Shown: positions 1 through 7,868, numbered from the stretch's first letter. The stretch is DNA of 20,644 nucleotides from Gemmatimonadota bacterium (GCA_003142495.1 PLMM01000071.1:4411-25054); one strand, 5' to 3'. Notes: generated by a model not told the origin, from the letters alone. Numbers and translations: made by a program.

Positions 1-221
1 AGCGTGCTCTCGAGCTCCTGCAGCGCCGTGCGATGCGTGCGCAGCTCCTCGACCACGCGCTGCAACCGTGCGCTGTAATCGCCGTGCACACGCGTGTAGA
101 TGTGCACCGGCGTCGTCGCGCGCTTCGCCTCCAACGCGGTCAGCCACGCCTCGAAGCGTTGCCGCTCCTCGTAGAGCGCCGTGACCTGCTCGAATTGGGT
201 TTGCGTTGCCGCCTTCGCCAT
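1..221 (-). CDS. Coiled-coil protein of unknown function, N-terminal part only
   Basis: The reading frame runs leftward off the window edge, so only the first 73 residues are visible. They begin MAKAATQTQFEQ and are almost entirely charged, helix-forming sequence with a heptad-like spacing of Leu, Val and Tyr (residues 8-30 and 48-73), which suggests a coiled coil. No signal peptide or membrane segment is present, so a cytoplasmic protein is likely. I chose the ATG at 221-219 because a GGAG lies six bases upstream; another in-frame ATG at 233-231 lacks a good ribosome site. Third codon positions are strongly G/C, as in the real genes nearby. It lies downstream of pyrC on the same strand, but the 181-base gap and hairpins between them argue against one operon. 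I do not recognise the family. Confidence 0.7.
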   Translation of the reverse strand, partial: MAKAATQTQFEQVTALYEERQRFEAWLTALEAKRATTPVHIYTRVHGDYSARLQRVVEELRTHRTALQELEST

Positions 222-359
222 GCCTCGCTCCATGCGTTCCAGCGTCCCGGCGACCGCCGCGCCTGTTTCCCCGACCCGAATTTCACAACTCGGATGCAAG
301 GTGACCGGTCGCGCCAGCCAAGTGTAACATTCCTTTAACCTTGACCGCTACCTGGAATC

Positions 360-392
360 AACGGTAACGGCCACCGTTTCGCAGCGGGCCCG
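360..392 (-). terminator. Hairpin pair downstream of pyrC, possible weak terminator
   Basis: Reading leftward from the pyrC stop, a perfect palindrome GCGGGCCCGC (383-392) is followed by a six-pair stem with arms at 360-365 and 373-378 (AACGGT/ACCGTT, seven-base loop). There is no run of U after the stems, so intrinsic termination is only a possibility. The rest of the 222-402 gap shows nothing else convincing; TGTTACACT (minus strand, about 324-332) could be a -10 region for the next gene, but no matching -35 is visible. Confidence 0.3.
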
Positions 393-402
393 CGCCCTCA
401 CA

Positions 403-1713
403 TTACCGCGATGCGATCCCTCCCGCGCGGTGCACCACTGCTCCGCCTACTACTGTGTAGCGCGCGCGCCCGCGCAGTGCCTTCCCCGTATAGGGTGTGT
501 TACGCCCCTTCGAAAGGAACGTGGCGGGGTCCACCTGCCACGCGTACTTCGGATCGAAGACGGTGACGTCGCCGATCGATCCCGACGCGAGCGTGCCGCC
601 CGGCAATCCGAACAGACGCGCGGGGCGCGTCGACATGCGATCGACCAGCGTCTTGAAATCGATCATCCCGCTGTCGACGAGCTCCGTCACCACGAGCGCG
701 AGCGCCGTCTCGAGGCCGACAATCCCGAAGGGCGCATCCGCGAACTCGCGATCCTTCGCATCGTAGTGGTGCGGCGCGTGATCCGTCGCGACGAGATCGA
801 TCGTTCCGTCGCGCAGCGCCTCCTGCAACACCGCGACATCCTCCGCCGTGCGCAGCGGCGGATTCATCTTCGCCGCCGTGCGATAGCCCTCCACCGCCGC
901 TTCCGTCAACGTCAAGTGATGCGGCGTCACCTCGGCCGTGACGTTGATGCCGCGATCCTTTCCCCAGCGAATGAGCTCGACACTTCCCTTCGTGCTCATG
1001 TGCGCGAGATGCACGTGGCCGCCGGTGCGGCGCGCGAGCAGAATGTCGCGGATCACCATGATCTCCTCGGCCTCACTCGGAATTCCCTTGAGGCCGAGTC
1101 GTGCGCTCACGATCCCTTCGTTCATCGAGCCGCCGTGCGCGAGCGTGAGTTCCTCGCAGTGATCGATGACGGGAATGCCGAAGGTCTGCGCGTACTCGAG
1201 CGCGGTGCGCATGAGGTGTGCGCTCACGACGGGGCGCCCATCGTCGCTCACCGCGACAGCGCCCGCGCCAACCATCTCGCCGAACTCCGCGAGCGACTCG
1301 CCCTTCTGCGAAACGGATATTGCACCGATCGGGTAGACGCGCGCGGCCGAGACGCGGCTCGCCTGGCGGATGATGAAGCCGACGGCGGCCTGATTGTCGG
1401 TGACGGGCTCCGTGTTCGGCATCGCGCAGATCGCGGTGAAGCCGCCCGCGGCCGCGGCGCGCGCGCCCGTCGCGATCGTCTCGACATCCTCGCGTCCCGG
1501 CTCGCGCAGATGACAGTGCACGTCGATGAACCCCGGCGCGACGAAGGCGCCCGTGCAATCGAGACGCTCCGCGCCATCGGGGTGCCCGAGGTTGCGGCCG
1601 ATCGCCTCGATCCTGCCATCGCGCACGAGCACGTCGGCAACCTCGTCGCGACCCGTCGCCGGATCGATCACGTGTCCGCCTTCGAGCAGGAGGTCTCGCA
1701 TGTTGCGCGGCAT
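403..1713 (-). CDS. pyrC: Dihydroorotase, class I (multifunctional complex-associated type)
   Basis: Catalyses the reversible cyclisation of N-carbamoyl-L-aspartate to dihydroorotate, the third step of de novo pyrimidine synthesis, in the cytoplasm. The 436-residue length is normal for the class. The amidohydrolase zinc signature DVHCHLREPG is at residues 64-73 (H66, H68). Further likely metal or active-site residues are D157/D158 in SDDG, H185 in IDHCEE, H238 in HLAHMS and D311 in ATDHAPH. The SDDG motif, in place of a carboxylated lysine, marks the class I type found in Aquifex and Bacillus. The ATG shares one base with the pyrB stop (TGATG), and a GGAGGA lies about eight bases upstream, so translation is probably coupled. 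M5 has no ribosome site and was not chosen. It is the last gene of a pyrR-pyrB-pyrC unit. Confidence 0.97.
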   Translation of the reverse strand: MPRNMRDLLLEGGHVIDPATGRDEVADVLVRDGRIEAIGRNLGHPDGAERLDCTGAFVAPGFIDVHCHLREPGREDVETIATGARAAAAGGFTAICAMPNTEPVTDNQAAVGFIIRQASRVSAARVYPIGAISVSQKGESLAEFGEMVGAGAVAVSDDGRPVVSAHLMRTALEYAQTFGIPVIDHCEELTLAHGGSMNEGIVSARLGLKGIPSEAEEIMVIRDILLARRTGGHVHLAHMSTKGSVELIRWGKDRGINVTAEVTPHHLTLTEAAVEGYRTAAKMNPPLRTAEDVAVLQEALRDGTIDLVATDHAPHHYDAKDREFADAPFGIVGLETALALVVTELVDSGMIDFKTLVDRMSTRPARLFGLPGGTLASGSIGDVTVFDPKYAWQVDPATFLSKGRNTPYTGKALRGRARYTVVGGAVVHRAGGIASR

Positions 1714-2681
1714 CAGCGATCTCCTCCGCTACCGCCCTTCGCCGCTTCCGCCAGCTCGGGCTTTCCACCGGCGAGCAGATAGAGCACCGCCATGCGCACC
1801 GCCACGCCGTTCGTCACCTGATTGAGAATTACGCTGTGCGGCCCGTCGGCCACATCCGAATCGATCTCGACGCCGCGATTCATTGGGCCCGGGTGCATGA
1901 TGAGCACGTCGTGCTCCGCACGCGCGAGCCGCTCGCGCGTGACGCCGAAGACGCGATTGTACTCGCGCAGCGACGGGATGTAGCCGCTCGTCATGCGCTC
2001 GAGCTGGAGGCGCAAAATATTGAGCGCCTGCGCCCACTCGATCGCCTCTTCCACGCGCGGAAAGACCGTGACGCCGAAGTCGGCTATGGCGTGAGGGAGC
2101 AGGGATTTCGGTCCGCACACCGCCACCTCGGCGCCCATCTTCTTGAGTCCCCAAATGTTCGAGCGTGCGACGCGCGAGTGCAGCACGTCGCCGACGATGC
2201 ACACGCGCAGCCCCTCGAGCGAGCCGAAGTGATCGCGCAGCGTGAGGAGATCGAGCAGCCCCTGCGTCGGATGCTCGTGCGTGCCGTCGCCCGCGTTGAT
2301 GACGTTGCTCTCGATGCGGTCCGCGAGAAAGGCCGCCGCACCCGACGCGCCGTGGCGGATCACGACCATGTCGATCCGCATCGCTTCGAGATTGCGAGCG
2401 GTGTCGACGAGCGTCTCGCCCTTGCTCACGCTCGAGCCGGAGGACGCGACGGACACCGTGTCGGCCGAGAGGCGCTTCTCCGCGAACTCGAAGGAGATGC
2501 GCGTGCGCGTCGAGGCCTCAAAGAAGAGATTGACGATCGTTTGCCCGCGCAGCGCGGGCACCTTCTTGATCGCGCGCTCGCTGATCTCCTTGAACGGCAC
2601 CGCCGTGTCGAGCACGAGGCGGATCTGATCGGGCGACAGCGATTCGAGATCGAGAAGGTCCTTCCCGAGTGCGCTCGTCAC
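1713..2681 (-). CDS. pyrB: Aspartate carbamoyltransferase catalytic subunit
   Basis: Condenses carbamoyl phosphate with L-aspartate to give N-carbamoyl-L-aspartate, the committed step of pyrimidine synthesis. The 322-residue product has the carbamoyl-phosphate loop FEASTRTR (STRT at 57-60), the SKGET loop (86-90), [10 protein letters not shown] around 135 with the catalytic histidine, and HPGPMNRG near the C terminus. The start is GTG at 2681-2679, overlapping the pyrR stop by four bases (GTGA). There is no clear ribosome site, so translation should depend on ribosomes finishing pyrR. No regulatory subunit gene (pyrI) lies beside it, so the enzyme is probably not the E. coli PyrBI holoenzyme. 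It may instead work as a trimer or, as in Aquifex, with the neighbouring class I dihydroorotase. Confidence 0.97.
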   Translation of the reverse strand: MTSALGKDLLDLESLSPDQIRLVLDTAVPFKEISERAIKKVPALRGQTIVNLFFEASTRTRISFEFAEKRLSADTVSVASSGSSVSKGETLVDTARNLEAMRIDMVVIRHGASGAAAFLADRIESNVINAGDGTHEHPTQGLLDLLTLRDHFGSLEGLRVCIVGDVLHSRVARSNIWGLKKMGAEVAVCGPKSLLPHAIADFGVTVFPRVEEAIEWAQALNILRLQLERMTSGYIPSLREYNRVFGVTRERLARAEHDVLIMHPGPMNRGVEIDSDVADGPHSVILNQVTNGVAVRMAVLYLLAGGKPELAEAAKGGSGGDR

Positions 2682-3226
2682 TTGACCGCAGCGCGTACGA
2701 CAACCACCGCGTCGCGGCCGTCGAGCTCCTCGACGAGCACGTCGACGCGATCGCGCGACTCGATCGAGAGCTTCTTGCCGACGATGTCCGCGTGGATCGG
2801 AAGCTCGCGTCCGCCGCGATCGACCAACACCGCGAGCGACACGCGCGACGGGCGCCCGAAGTCCGCGAGCTCGTCGAGCGCTGCGCGCACCGTACGCCCC
2901 GTGTAGAGCACGTCGTCGACGATCACCACGCGCTTACCATCGAGATTCCACGGCAGATCGGTGGGGCCGACGACGGGGCGCGGGCCCACCGTTTGCAAAT
3001 CGTCGCGGTAGAGCGTGATGTCGAGGGCGCCGCGAGGGACCTTCACCTTCTCGCGCTCGAAGATCGTGTGGACGATGCGGTCCGCGAGCTGGACGCCGCG
3101 GCGCTGGATGCCGACTACGATCAGCCCGTCCGTTCCATCGTTCAGCTCGAAGATCTCCTCGGCCATGCGGCGGAGCGTCCGGTCAACCGCGCGTGCGTCG
3201 AGCAGGGTAGAATTGTCAGTTGTCAT
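2678..3226 (-). CDS. pyrR: PyrR bifunctional pyrimidine regulator / uracil phosphoribosyltransferase
   Basis: A PRTase-fold protein of 182 residues. The family binds pyr mRNA in a UMP-dependent way and can also convert uracil plus PRPP to UMP. The PRPP-binding loop is at residues 101-112 ([12 protein letters not shown]). The family hallmark [18 protein letters not shown] is at 135-152, and [13 protein letters not shown] at 36-48 is the pyrophosphate-loop region. The frame stays open far upstream to 4438, but that extension lies antisense to DedA and the secreted protein and is not PyrR sequence. ATG 3226 gives the usual family length. It heads the pyrR-pyrB-pyrC unit, as in many Gram-positive pyr operons. 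The leader before the ATG is very short and shows no recognisable attenuator, so any RNA-binding role would have to act elsewhere or in another way. Confidence 0.95.
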   Translation of the reverse strand: MTTDNSTLLDARAVDRTLRRMAEEIFELNDGTDGLIVVGIQRRGVQLADRIVHTIFEREKVKVPRGALDITLYRDDLQTVGPRPVVGPTDLPWNLDGKRVVIVDDVLYTGRTVRAALDELADFGRPSRVSLAVLVDRGGRELPIHADIVGKKLSIESRDRVDVLVEELDGRDAVVVVRAAVK

Positions 3227-3234
3227 CGCCCGGC

Positions 3235-3263
3235 AATATGGCGCCAGCGCGAGCCAGATTGAA
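3235..3263 (-). promoter_or_regulatory. Candidate promoter for pyrR-pyrB-pyrC in a 66-base divergent gap
   Basis: On the minus strand TTCAAT (3263-3258) and CATATT (3240-3235) are separated by exactly 17 bases, matching a sigma-70-like layout at three and four of six positions. Transcription would start within a few bases of the pyrR ATG at 3226, giving an almost leaderless mRNA. The same gap must also serve the rightward DedA gene unless that is transcribed from further away. The match is weak. Confidence 0.25.
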
Positions 3264-3292
3264 GGGTGCGGGCATTCGGAGGCGTGGAGGAC

Positions 3293-3898
3293 ATGGGGGA
3301 TTTGATCCGACATTTGATCGATCACTACGGCTACGCACTCGTCGTGGTGCTCGTCTTCGCCGAGGGCATCGGACTCCCCCTCCCCGGCGAGACCGCGCTC
3401 ATCACCGCGGCCGCCGTCTCCGCGCAGAGCCATCGCCTCTCGATCATCGGCGTCATCTTCGCCTCGATCGCTGGCGCCACGGGGGGCGGCTGCGGCGGCT
3501 ACTGGATCGGCCGCGCGGGCGGGCTCCCCTTTCTGGAGCGTCACGGGCGCCACATTGCGATCACGAAGGAGCGGATCGCGACTGCGAAGAAGTTCTTTAC
3601 CGAACACGGTCCGAAAGCCGTCTTCGCTGCTCGCTTCATAGCCATTCTCCGCACCTTTGCGGGGGTGCTCGCGGGCGTTACCGGCATGCGCTTCTGGGTA
3701 TTCTTCCTCTGGAACGCGCTCGGCGCGATCGTCTGGTCCGTGCTCTTCGGCACCTTGGGCTACGAGTTCGGCGACAAGCTCCCATGGCTCGAGCATGTGA
3801 TCGGCCGCACCAGCCTGATCGCGTTCGGTGTTGCGGTCGTCATTGGGCTCGTCGTGTGGCACCTGCGACGATCGAGAAAGCGCGCGACGGCCAAGTGA
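3293..3898 (+). CDS. DedA family inner-membrane protein (SNARE-associated / VTT domain)
   Basis: DedA proteins are integral membrane proteins needed for envelope integrity; several act as polyprenyl-phosphate or phospholipid flippases. The 201-residue product is of normal length. It has the family motifs: EGIGLPLPGE near residue 26, FAARFIAILRTFAGVLAG in the middle with the conserved arginine pair, and FWVFFLWNALGAIVW just after it. There are several hydrophobic segments and a basic C-terminal tail (RRSRKRATAK). I placed the start at ATG 3293, with GGAGG ten bases upstream; the GTG at 3266 would add nine residues without family support. It is divergent from pyrR and is followed after 33 bases by a secreted protein on the same strand, so the three rightward genes may be co-transcribed. 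The transported lipid cannot be told from sequence. Confidence 0.92.
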   Translation: MGDLIRHLIDHYGYALVVVLVFAEGIGLPLPGETALITAAAVSAQSHRLSIIGVIFASIAGATGGGCGGYWIGRAGGLPFLERHGRHIAITKERIATAKKFFTEHGPKAVFAARFIAILRTFAGVLAGVTGMRFWVFFLWNALGAIVWSVLFGTLGYEFGDKLPWLEHVIGRTSLIAFGVAVVIGLVVWHLRRSRKRATAK

Positions 3899-3931
3899 AG
3901 TAGCTCGAGCGTCCCTCACTCTCCGGAATCG

Positions 3932-4870
3932 ATGCTGCGTTCCGCGCACGCGCTCGTACTGTCGATCGGAGCACTGTTCGTGATCGCCACCGCGAGCATC
4001 GCTTCGCCCGCGCGCGCGCAGATCACCGCCGTCGCGCCCTGCCCCGCGTGCGGCTATCGCGAGGCGGCGGCCGCCTATCGGCGAGCGGCTGGGTCGACGA
4101 CGGGGGTGTGGAGGACGTACTTCGTGGCGATGGCCGAGTACCATGAGTGCGTCGCCGCGAAGCTCCGGTTGGATGCGGGCGGCTGCGGCGACGCGCCGCG
4201 CACGCCCGTCGGAAGTCCCTGCGACGCCCCCACCACGCGCGCAATCTCGCTCTGCAACGCGACGCAGCCGCCGGACGGCGCGGGCGCGGCGTACGTCGCC
4301 CTTCCCGACAGCGTCGCCTCGGTAGAGCTGCGCGCGACCGCGGCCGCGACGGGCGGCGCCGTGCGCTACGTGTGGGATGCGCTGCGCGAGCGCGGAATCC
4401 CTGCGGGCGACGCGCCGCTCGACAGCGTGCGCGCCCATCGCGCGGCGACGGACAGCATGCTCGCCGACTTCGAGCGCGTCGCCGATCGCGGCGGGCCGAC
4501 CGACTCACTCTATCGCGCGGCGATGAACGACGGGATCGCGCTGCTCAATCGCGCGAGCACGGGCGACGATCCCGATGCCTACGTCAACGCGCTGCGCGTG
4601 GTCGCGTTCGCGGACAGCGTGCACGGCTCCCCCGAGGCGAAGTTCGTGATGGGGCTGCTCACCTATCAGATCGGCGACTTCGCGCTGCACGCCGCGTGGC
4701 AGGTGCGCAACTGCAGCGTCGTGCTGCTCGCCTCCGACGCGCTGAGCAAGTCGGACGAGTACCTGCTGCAGAATGGCGGGATAGCGCCGCGTAATGCGAT
4801 CAAGCTTCGCGAATCGCTGCTCGGCCTTCGCGCGAATGCGAAGGAGCTCGTGCAGCGCCGCTGCCTGTGA
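3932..4870 (+). CDS. Secreted helical cysteine-containing protein of unknown function
   Basis: The 312-residue product starts with a clear Sec signal peptide: MLRS, a hydrophobic core, and an A-R-A cleavage site before Q30. The mature part contains eight cysteines (37, 40, 73, 85, 97, 108, 261, 311), beginning with a CPAC pair seven residues after the cleavage site. An even number of cysteines in an exported protein suggests disulfides, though CPAC could also bind metal. The rest is Ala/Arg/Asp-rich and helical, resembling repeat-like helical hairpins, without a family I can name. Its last codons overlap the start of the nickel/cobalt permease by four bases, so the two proteins are probably made together; a periplasmic metal-handling role is an inference from that alone. 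GGA lies a few bases before the ATG, a modest ribosome site. Confidence 0.8.
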   Translation: MLRSAHALVLSIGALFVIATASIASPARAQITAVAPCPACGYREAAAAYRRAAGSTTGVWRTYFVAMAEYHECVAAKLRLDAGGCGDAPRTPVGSPCDAPTTRAISLCNATQPPDGAGAAYVALPDSVASVELRATAAATGGAVRYVWDALRERGIPAGDAPLDSVRAHRAATDSMLADFERVADRGGPTDSLYRAAMNDGIALLNRASTGDDPDAYVNALRVVAFADSVHGSPEAKFVMGLLTYQIGDFALHAAWQVRNCSVVLLASDALSKSDEYLLQNGGIAPRNAIKLRESLLGLRANAKELVQRRCL

Positions 4871-5898
4871 TCGAGCTGCTGCGCGGCCGCGTGGCGCGAC
4901 TGCTCCTCGCGCTCGTCGTCGCGAATGTCGCGGTGTGGGCGTGGGCGCTCAACGCCTTCCACGCGTATCCGCTGCTCCTCGGCACCGCGCTGCTCGCGTA
5001 CGGCCTCGGCGTTCGCCACGCGATCGACGCCGACCACATCGCGGCCATCGACAACGTCACGCGCAAGCTGATGAACGGAGGCAAGCGCCCGATCGGCGTC
5101 GGCTTCTTTTTCTCGCTCGGCCATTCGACGGTGGTGGTGCTCGCGTCGATCGCGATTGCGGTGACCGCGACGGCGCTCACGCGGCAGTTCGCCGCGTTCC
5201 ACGCGATCGGGAGCATGATCGGCACCGTGGTGTCGGCGCTCTTTCTGCTCGTGATCGCGATCATGAACGTCTTCATTTTGGTGTCGGTCTATCGCACCTT
5301 CCATCGCGTGCGCGCCGGCGGCCGCTACGTCGAGGAGGATCTCGACGCGCTGCTCGGCGGCGGCGGGCTGCTCGCGCGGATCTTTCGCCCGCTCTTCGGC
5401 ATGATCCGCGAGAGCTGGCATATGTATCCCCTCGGCTTTCTCTTCGGCCTCGGCTTCGACACGGCCACGGAGATCGGGCTCCTCGGCATCTCGGCCGCCG
5501 AGGCGTCGAAGGGAATGCCGATCTGGTCAATTATGGTATTTGCCGCGCTATTTACCGTGGGGATGTCGCTCGTCGACACGGCGGACAGCGTAATGATGGC
5601 GAGCGCGTACGGCTGGGCCTTCGTGAAGCCCATCCGGAAGCTGTACTACAACATGACCATCACCTTCGTCTCGGTGATCGTGGCGCTATTGGTTGGCGGG
5701 ATCGAGGCGCTCGGGCTCGTGGGTGAGCGGCTGCACGCGACGGGCGCCTTCTGGAGTGCGATCGCTGCACTCAACCGAAATTTCGGGAGCATCGGCTATC
5801 TGATCATCGCGGTGTTCGTCGCGAGCTGGATTGTCGCCGCGGCATTCTATCGGCTCAAGAAGTACGATACGCTCGAGGTCGGCGAGCCGGCGGCGTGA
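4867..5898 (+). CDS. NiCoT family nickel/cobalt permease
   Basis: High-affinity secondary transporter for Ni2+ and/or Co2+ in the cytoplasmic membrane (HoxN/NixA/NicT family). The signature GVRHAIDADHIAAIDN (residues about 48-63), with the HX4DH metal-binding motif in transmembrane helix II, is intact. The other family motifs follow in order: FFFSLGHSTVV, LGFLFGLGFDTATEIGLL and GMSLVDTADSVMM. At 343 residues with about eight hydrophobic segments it is full length. The start is GTG 4867, which overlaps the preceding stop as GTGA, with no ribosome site of its own needed if coupled. Nickel and cobalt preference cannot be separated by eye, and no hydrogenase, urease or cobalamin gene is in the window. 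I saw no cobalamin or NiCo riboswitch upstream, and there is little room for one. Confidence 0.95.
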   Translation: MIELLRGRVARLLLALVVANVAVWAWALNAFHAYPLLLGTALLAYGLGVRHAIDADHIAAIDNVTRKLMNGGKRPIGVGFFFSLGHSTVVVLASIAIAVTATALTRQFAAFHAIGSMIGTVVSALFLLVIAIMNVFILVSVYRTFHRVRAGGRYVEEDLDALLGGGGLLARIFRPLFGMIRESWHMYPLGFLFGLGFDTATEIGLLGISAAEASKGMPIWSIMVFAALFTVGMSLVDTADSVMMASAYGWAFVKPIRKLYYNMTITFVSVIVALLVGGIEALGLVGERLHATGAFWSAIAALNRNFGSIGYLIIAVFVASWIVAAAFYRLKKYDTLEVGEPAA

Positions 5899-5904
5899 GC
5901 GCCG

Positions 5905-5919
5905 AATTTGATCGCAAGA
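5905..5919 (+). promoter_or_regulatory. Ada-box-like sequence upstream of the split-barrel/ada unit
   Basis: AATTTGATCGCAAGA keeps 10 of 13 positions of the E. coli ada box AATTAAAGCGCAA (as I recall that site) and also shares the following GA. It begins seven bases after the NiCoT stop and is the natural place for control of the two genes that end with ada itself. A TAGACT at 5949-5954 could be the -10 region with a poor -35, as expected of an activator-dependent promoter. The core AAAGCGCA is only partly matched (as TGATCGCA), so this is suggestive and not proven. Confidence 0.35.
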
Positions 5920-5952
5920 ACCGGGAAGCCAGTGAATTCGATGCACGGTAGA

Positions 5953-5974
5953 CTCGTTGGTGCGAGCCAACGAG
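5953..5974 (+). repeat. Perfect 8-bp inverted repeat (hairpin) in the leader of the split-barrel gene
   Basis: CTCGTTGG (5953-5960) and CCAACGAG (5967-5974) form a perfect stem around a six-base loop. It lies in a stretch of weaker codon bias between the NiCoT stop and the likely GTG start at 6022. It has no following T-tract, so it is not an obvious terminator; an operator or an mRNA leader structure is more likely. Confidence 0.5.
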
Positions 5975-6021
5975 CCACGATTCGGCATGGCTCGAGCAGT
6001 TCACCCAAGCCATCGACTCCC

Positions 6022-6759
6022 GTGCACAACTCACGCGACACGCATGTCACGATCGACCCGGCCATTCTGTATTTCGGCACACCGGTGGTGCTCGTGAGCT
6101 CCACGAATCCGGACGGCACTCCCAATCTCGCGCCGATGTCCAGCGCCTGGTGGCTCGGCCGGAGCTGCATGCTCGGCTTCGGCGCGCGCTCGCACACCCC
6201 CGCGAACATCCAGCGGACGGGCGAGTGCGTGCTCAGTCTCCCCTCGGTACATCAGGTGGCGGCGGTGAACAAGCTCGCGCGCACCACGGGGAGCGATCCT
6301 GTGCCGCCGCACAAGGTCGCGATGGGCTACCGGCACGAGGCGGACAAGTTCGCGGCTGCGGGACTCACACCCGTGGCATCCGAGCTCGTTGCGCCGCCGC
6401 GCGTGCTCGAGTGCCCAGTGCACCTCGAGGCGACGCTCGAGGCCGTGCATCCGCTCGCGGTGCGCGATCCCGACCGTCGCGGAGGGCTCGTCGCATTCGA
6501 GCTTCGCATCGTGCGCGTGCACGTGAGCGACTCCATTCGCATGGCTGGTCACGATGATCGCATCGACCCGGAGCTGTGGCGCCCGCTGATCATGAGCTTC
6601 CAGCACTTCTTCGGATTGGGGGAGCGCGTGCACGACTCGACACTCGCACGGATTCCCGAGTCCGCGTATCGGCCGAAGCGCGCTGCTGCGCCCGCGCCGG
6701 AGCAGCTCTCCATTCGCCCAACCGTGTACGTGCGGGAGACCGCGGGTGCGCTGTCATGA
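6022..6759 (+). CDS. Flavin reductase-like protein with FMN-binding split-barrel domain
   Basis: The product resembles the flavin-reductase-like branch of FMN-binding split-barrel proteins. The domain starts at IDPAILYFGTPVVLVSS, followed by the family-typical PNLAPMSSAWWLG and then FGARSHTPANI and the ECVLSLPS strand. Such proteins bind FMN non-covalently and often act as NAD(P)H:flavin oxidoreductases or partners of monooxygenases; the substrate here is unknown. The start is uncertain. The frame is open from TTG 5908, with an ATG at 5941. However, 5908-6021 has poor codon bias and contains a hairpin, and the domain starts about ten residues after GTG 6022, so I prefer 6022 (245 residues). 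No good ribosome site is visible at any of them. The stop overlaps the ada ATG by four bases (ATGA), coupling this oxidoreductase to alkylation repair. Confidence 0.85.
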   Translation: MHNSRDTHVTIDPAILYFGTPVVLVSSTNPDGTPNLAPMSSAWWLGRSCMLGFGARSHTPANIQRTGECVLSLPSVHQVAAVNKLARTTGSDPVPPHKVAMGYRHEADKFAAAGLTPVASELVAPPRVLECPVHLEATLEAVHPLAVRDPDRRGGLVAFELRIVRVHVSDSIRMAGHDDRIDPELWRPLIMSFQHFFGLGERVHDSTLARIPESAYRPKRAAAPAPEQLSIRPTVYVRETAGALS

Positions 6760-7868
6760 GCCGCGCTACCGATGATGCGCGCTGGGCGGCAGTCGTCGCG
6801 CGCGACCGTGAGCAGGATGGGCGCTTTATTTACGCCGTCGCGACCACCGGCGTGTACTGCAGGCCGAGCTGCGCATCGCGGCGCGCGCTGCGGGCGAACG
6901 TGGGGTTCTACGCCAATCCCGACGCCGCAGAAAAAGCCGGCTTCCGCGCGTGTCTGCGCTGCGAGCCGCGCGCAACCGAGAGCTCGGCGGCACGCGCGGT
7001 CGCGAGGGCTCGCGCGTTCGTGGAAGCGCATCTCGACGAGCCCCTCACCCTCGCGAGCATTGCGCGCGCCTCGGCGATGAGCGCGACGCACCTCCAGCGC
7101 ACCTTCAAGCGAATCGTGGGCGTGTCGCCGCGCCAGTATGCCGCCGCGCTGCGCGCCGACCGGCTCAAGGCGCATCTGCGCACCGGCGCGACCGTGAGCC
7201 GGGCGACGTTCGACGCGGGCTATAGTGCGAGCAGCCGAGTCTATGACGCCGCGACCGCGCAGCTCGGGATGACGCCGGGCGCATACCGGCGCGGCGGCGA
7301 GGGTGTGCACATTCGGTACATGACCGTTGCGATCTCGCTCGGACGCCTGCTGGTGGCGGCCACCGAGCGCGGCGTGTGCGCCGTCACCCTCGGCGACGAC
7401 GACGCGACACTGGAAATTGCCTTGAATTCAGAATATCCGCAGGCGACGCGCACGCGGGTGCGCGGCGGTCGCGGGCACGAGGATCTTCGCGGCTGGATCG
7501 CCACCGTGGCTGCGCATCTCGACGGCACCGAGCGCGAGATCGCAGTCCCCATCGACGTCGCCGGCACTCCATTTCAGCAGCGCGTGTGGAGTGAGCTCCG
7601 GCGCATCCCGCTCGGCGAGACGAGATCGTACTCGCAGGTGGCCGCGTCGATCGACGCGCCGCGCGCCGTGCGCGCGGTCGCGAGCGCATGCGCGAGCAAT
7701 CGTGTCGCGCTCGTGATCCCGTGTCATCGCGTCGTGCGCGAGAGTGGCGCGCTCGGCGGCTATCGATGGGGGATCGCGCGCAAGGAGCGGCTGCTCGCGC
7801 GGGAACATGGCTTTGCGGCGCGACTGATGAAGGTGGACCGCAGTCGCGCGGCGGTTACGAGGCGCTAG
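6756..7868 (+). CDS. ada: Ada: bifunctional O6-alkylguanine-DNA methyltransferase / methyl-phosphotriester repair and transcription activator
   Basis: Repairs alkylated DNA and, once methylated, switches on the adaptive response. The 370-residue product has all three Ada parts. Residues 1-75 form the Ada zinc domain with C35, C39, C66 and C69, exactly the spacing of E. coli C38/C42/C69/C72; C35 should accept methyl groups from phosphotriesters. Residues about 85-180 are an AraC-type helix-turn-helix region (LASIARASAMSATHLQRTFK). The C-terminal half is the methyltransferase, with VIPCHRVV placing the suicide cysteine at C323 and a preceding FQQRVWSELRRIPLGETRSY helix. Its ATG overlaps the split-barrel gene stop, so the two are co-translated. 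Its last 14 bases overlap the 3' end of the convergent glycosyltransferase. Autoregulation through the Ada-box-like site near 5905 is plausible. Confidence 0.97.
   Translation: MSRATDDARWAAVVARDREQDGRFIYAVATTGVYCRPSCASRRALRANVGFYANPDAAEKAGFRACLRCEPRATESSAARAVARARAFVEAHLDEPLTLASIARASAMSATHLQRTFKRIVGVSPRQYAAALRADRLKAHLRTGATVSRATFDAGYSASSRVYDAATAQLGMTPGAYRRGGEGVHIRYMTVAISLGRLLVAATERGVCAVTLGDDDATLEIALNSEYPQATRTRVRGGRGHEDLRGWIATVAAHLDGTEREIAVPIDVAGTPFQQRVWSELRRIPLGETRSYSQVAASIDAPRAVRAVASACASNRVALVIPCHRVVRESGALGGYRWGIARKERLLAREHGFAARLMKVDRSRAAVTRR

Noticed and set aside
33..338. 101-residue plus-strand frame at the left edge
   Set aside because: It lies opposite the coiled-coil gene and shows the Arg/His/Leu-rich look of a shadow frame.
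430..1782. 450-residue open frame on the plus strand opposite pyrC
   Set aside because: Antisense to a fully recognisable dihydroorotase; composition is Arg/His-rich and has no motif.
3227..3292. PyrR-type attenuator or terminator/antiterminator leader ahead of pyrR
   Set aside because: The gap is only 66 bases and I see no terminator stem or PyrR-binding loop motif in it.
3227..4438. N-terminal extension of about 400 residues on PyrR
   Set aside because: The extra sequence is antisense to DedA and the secreted protein, is low-complexity, and PyrR is normally about 180 residues.
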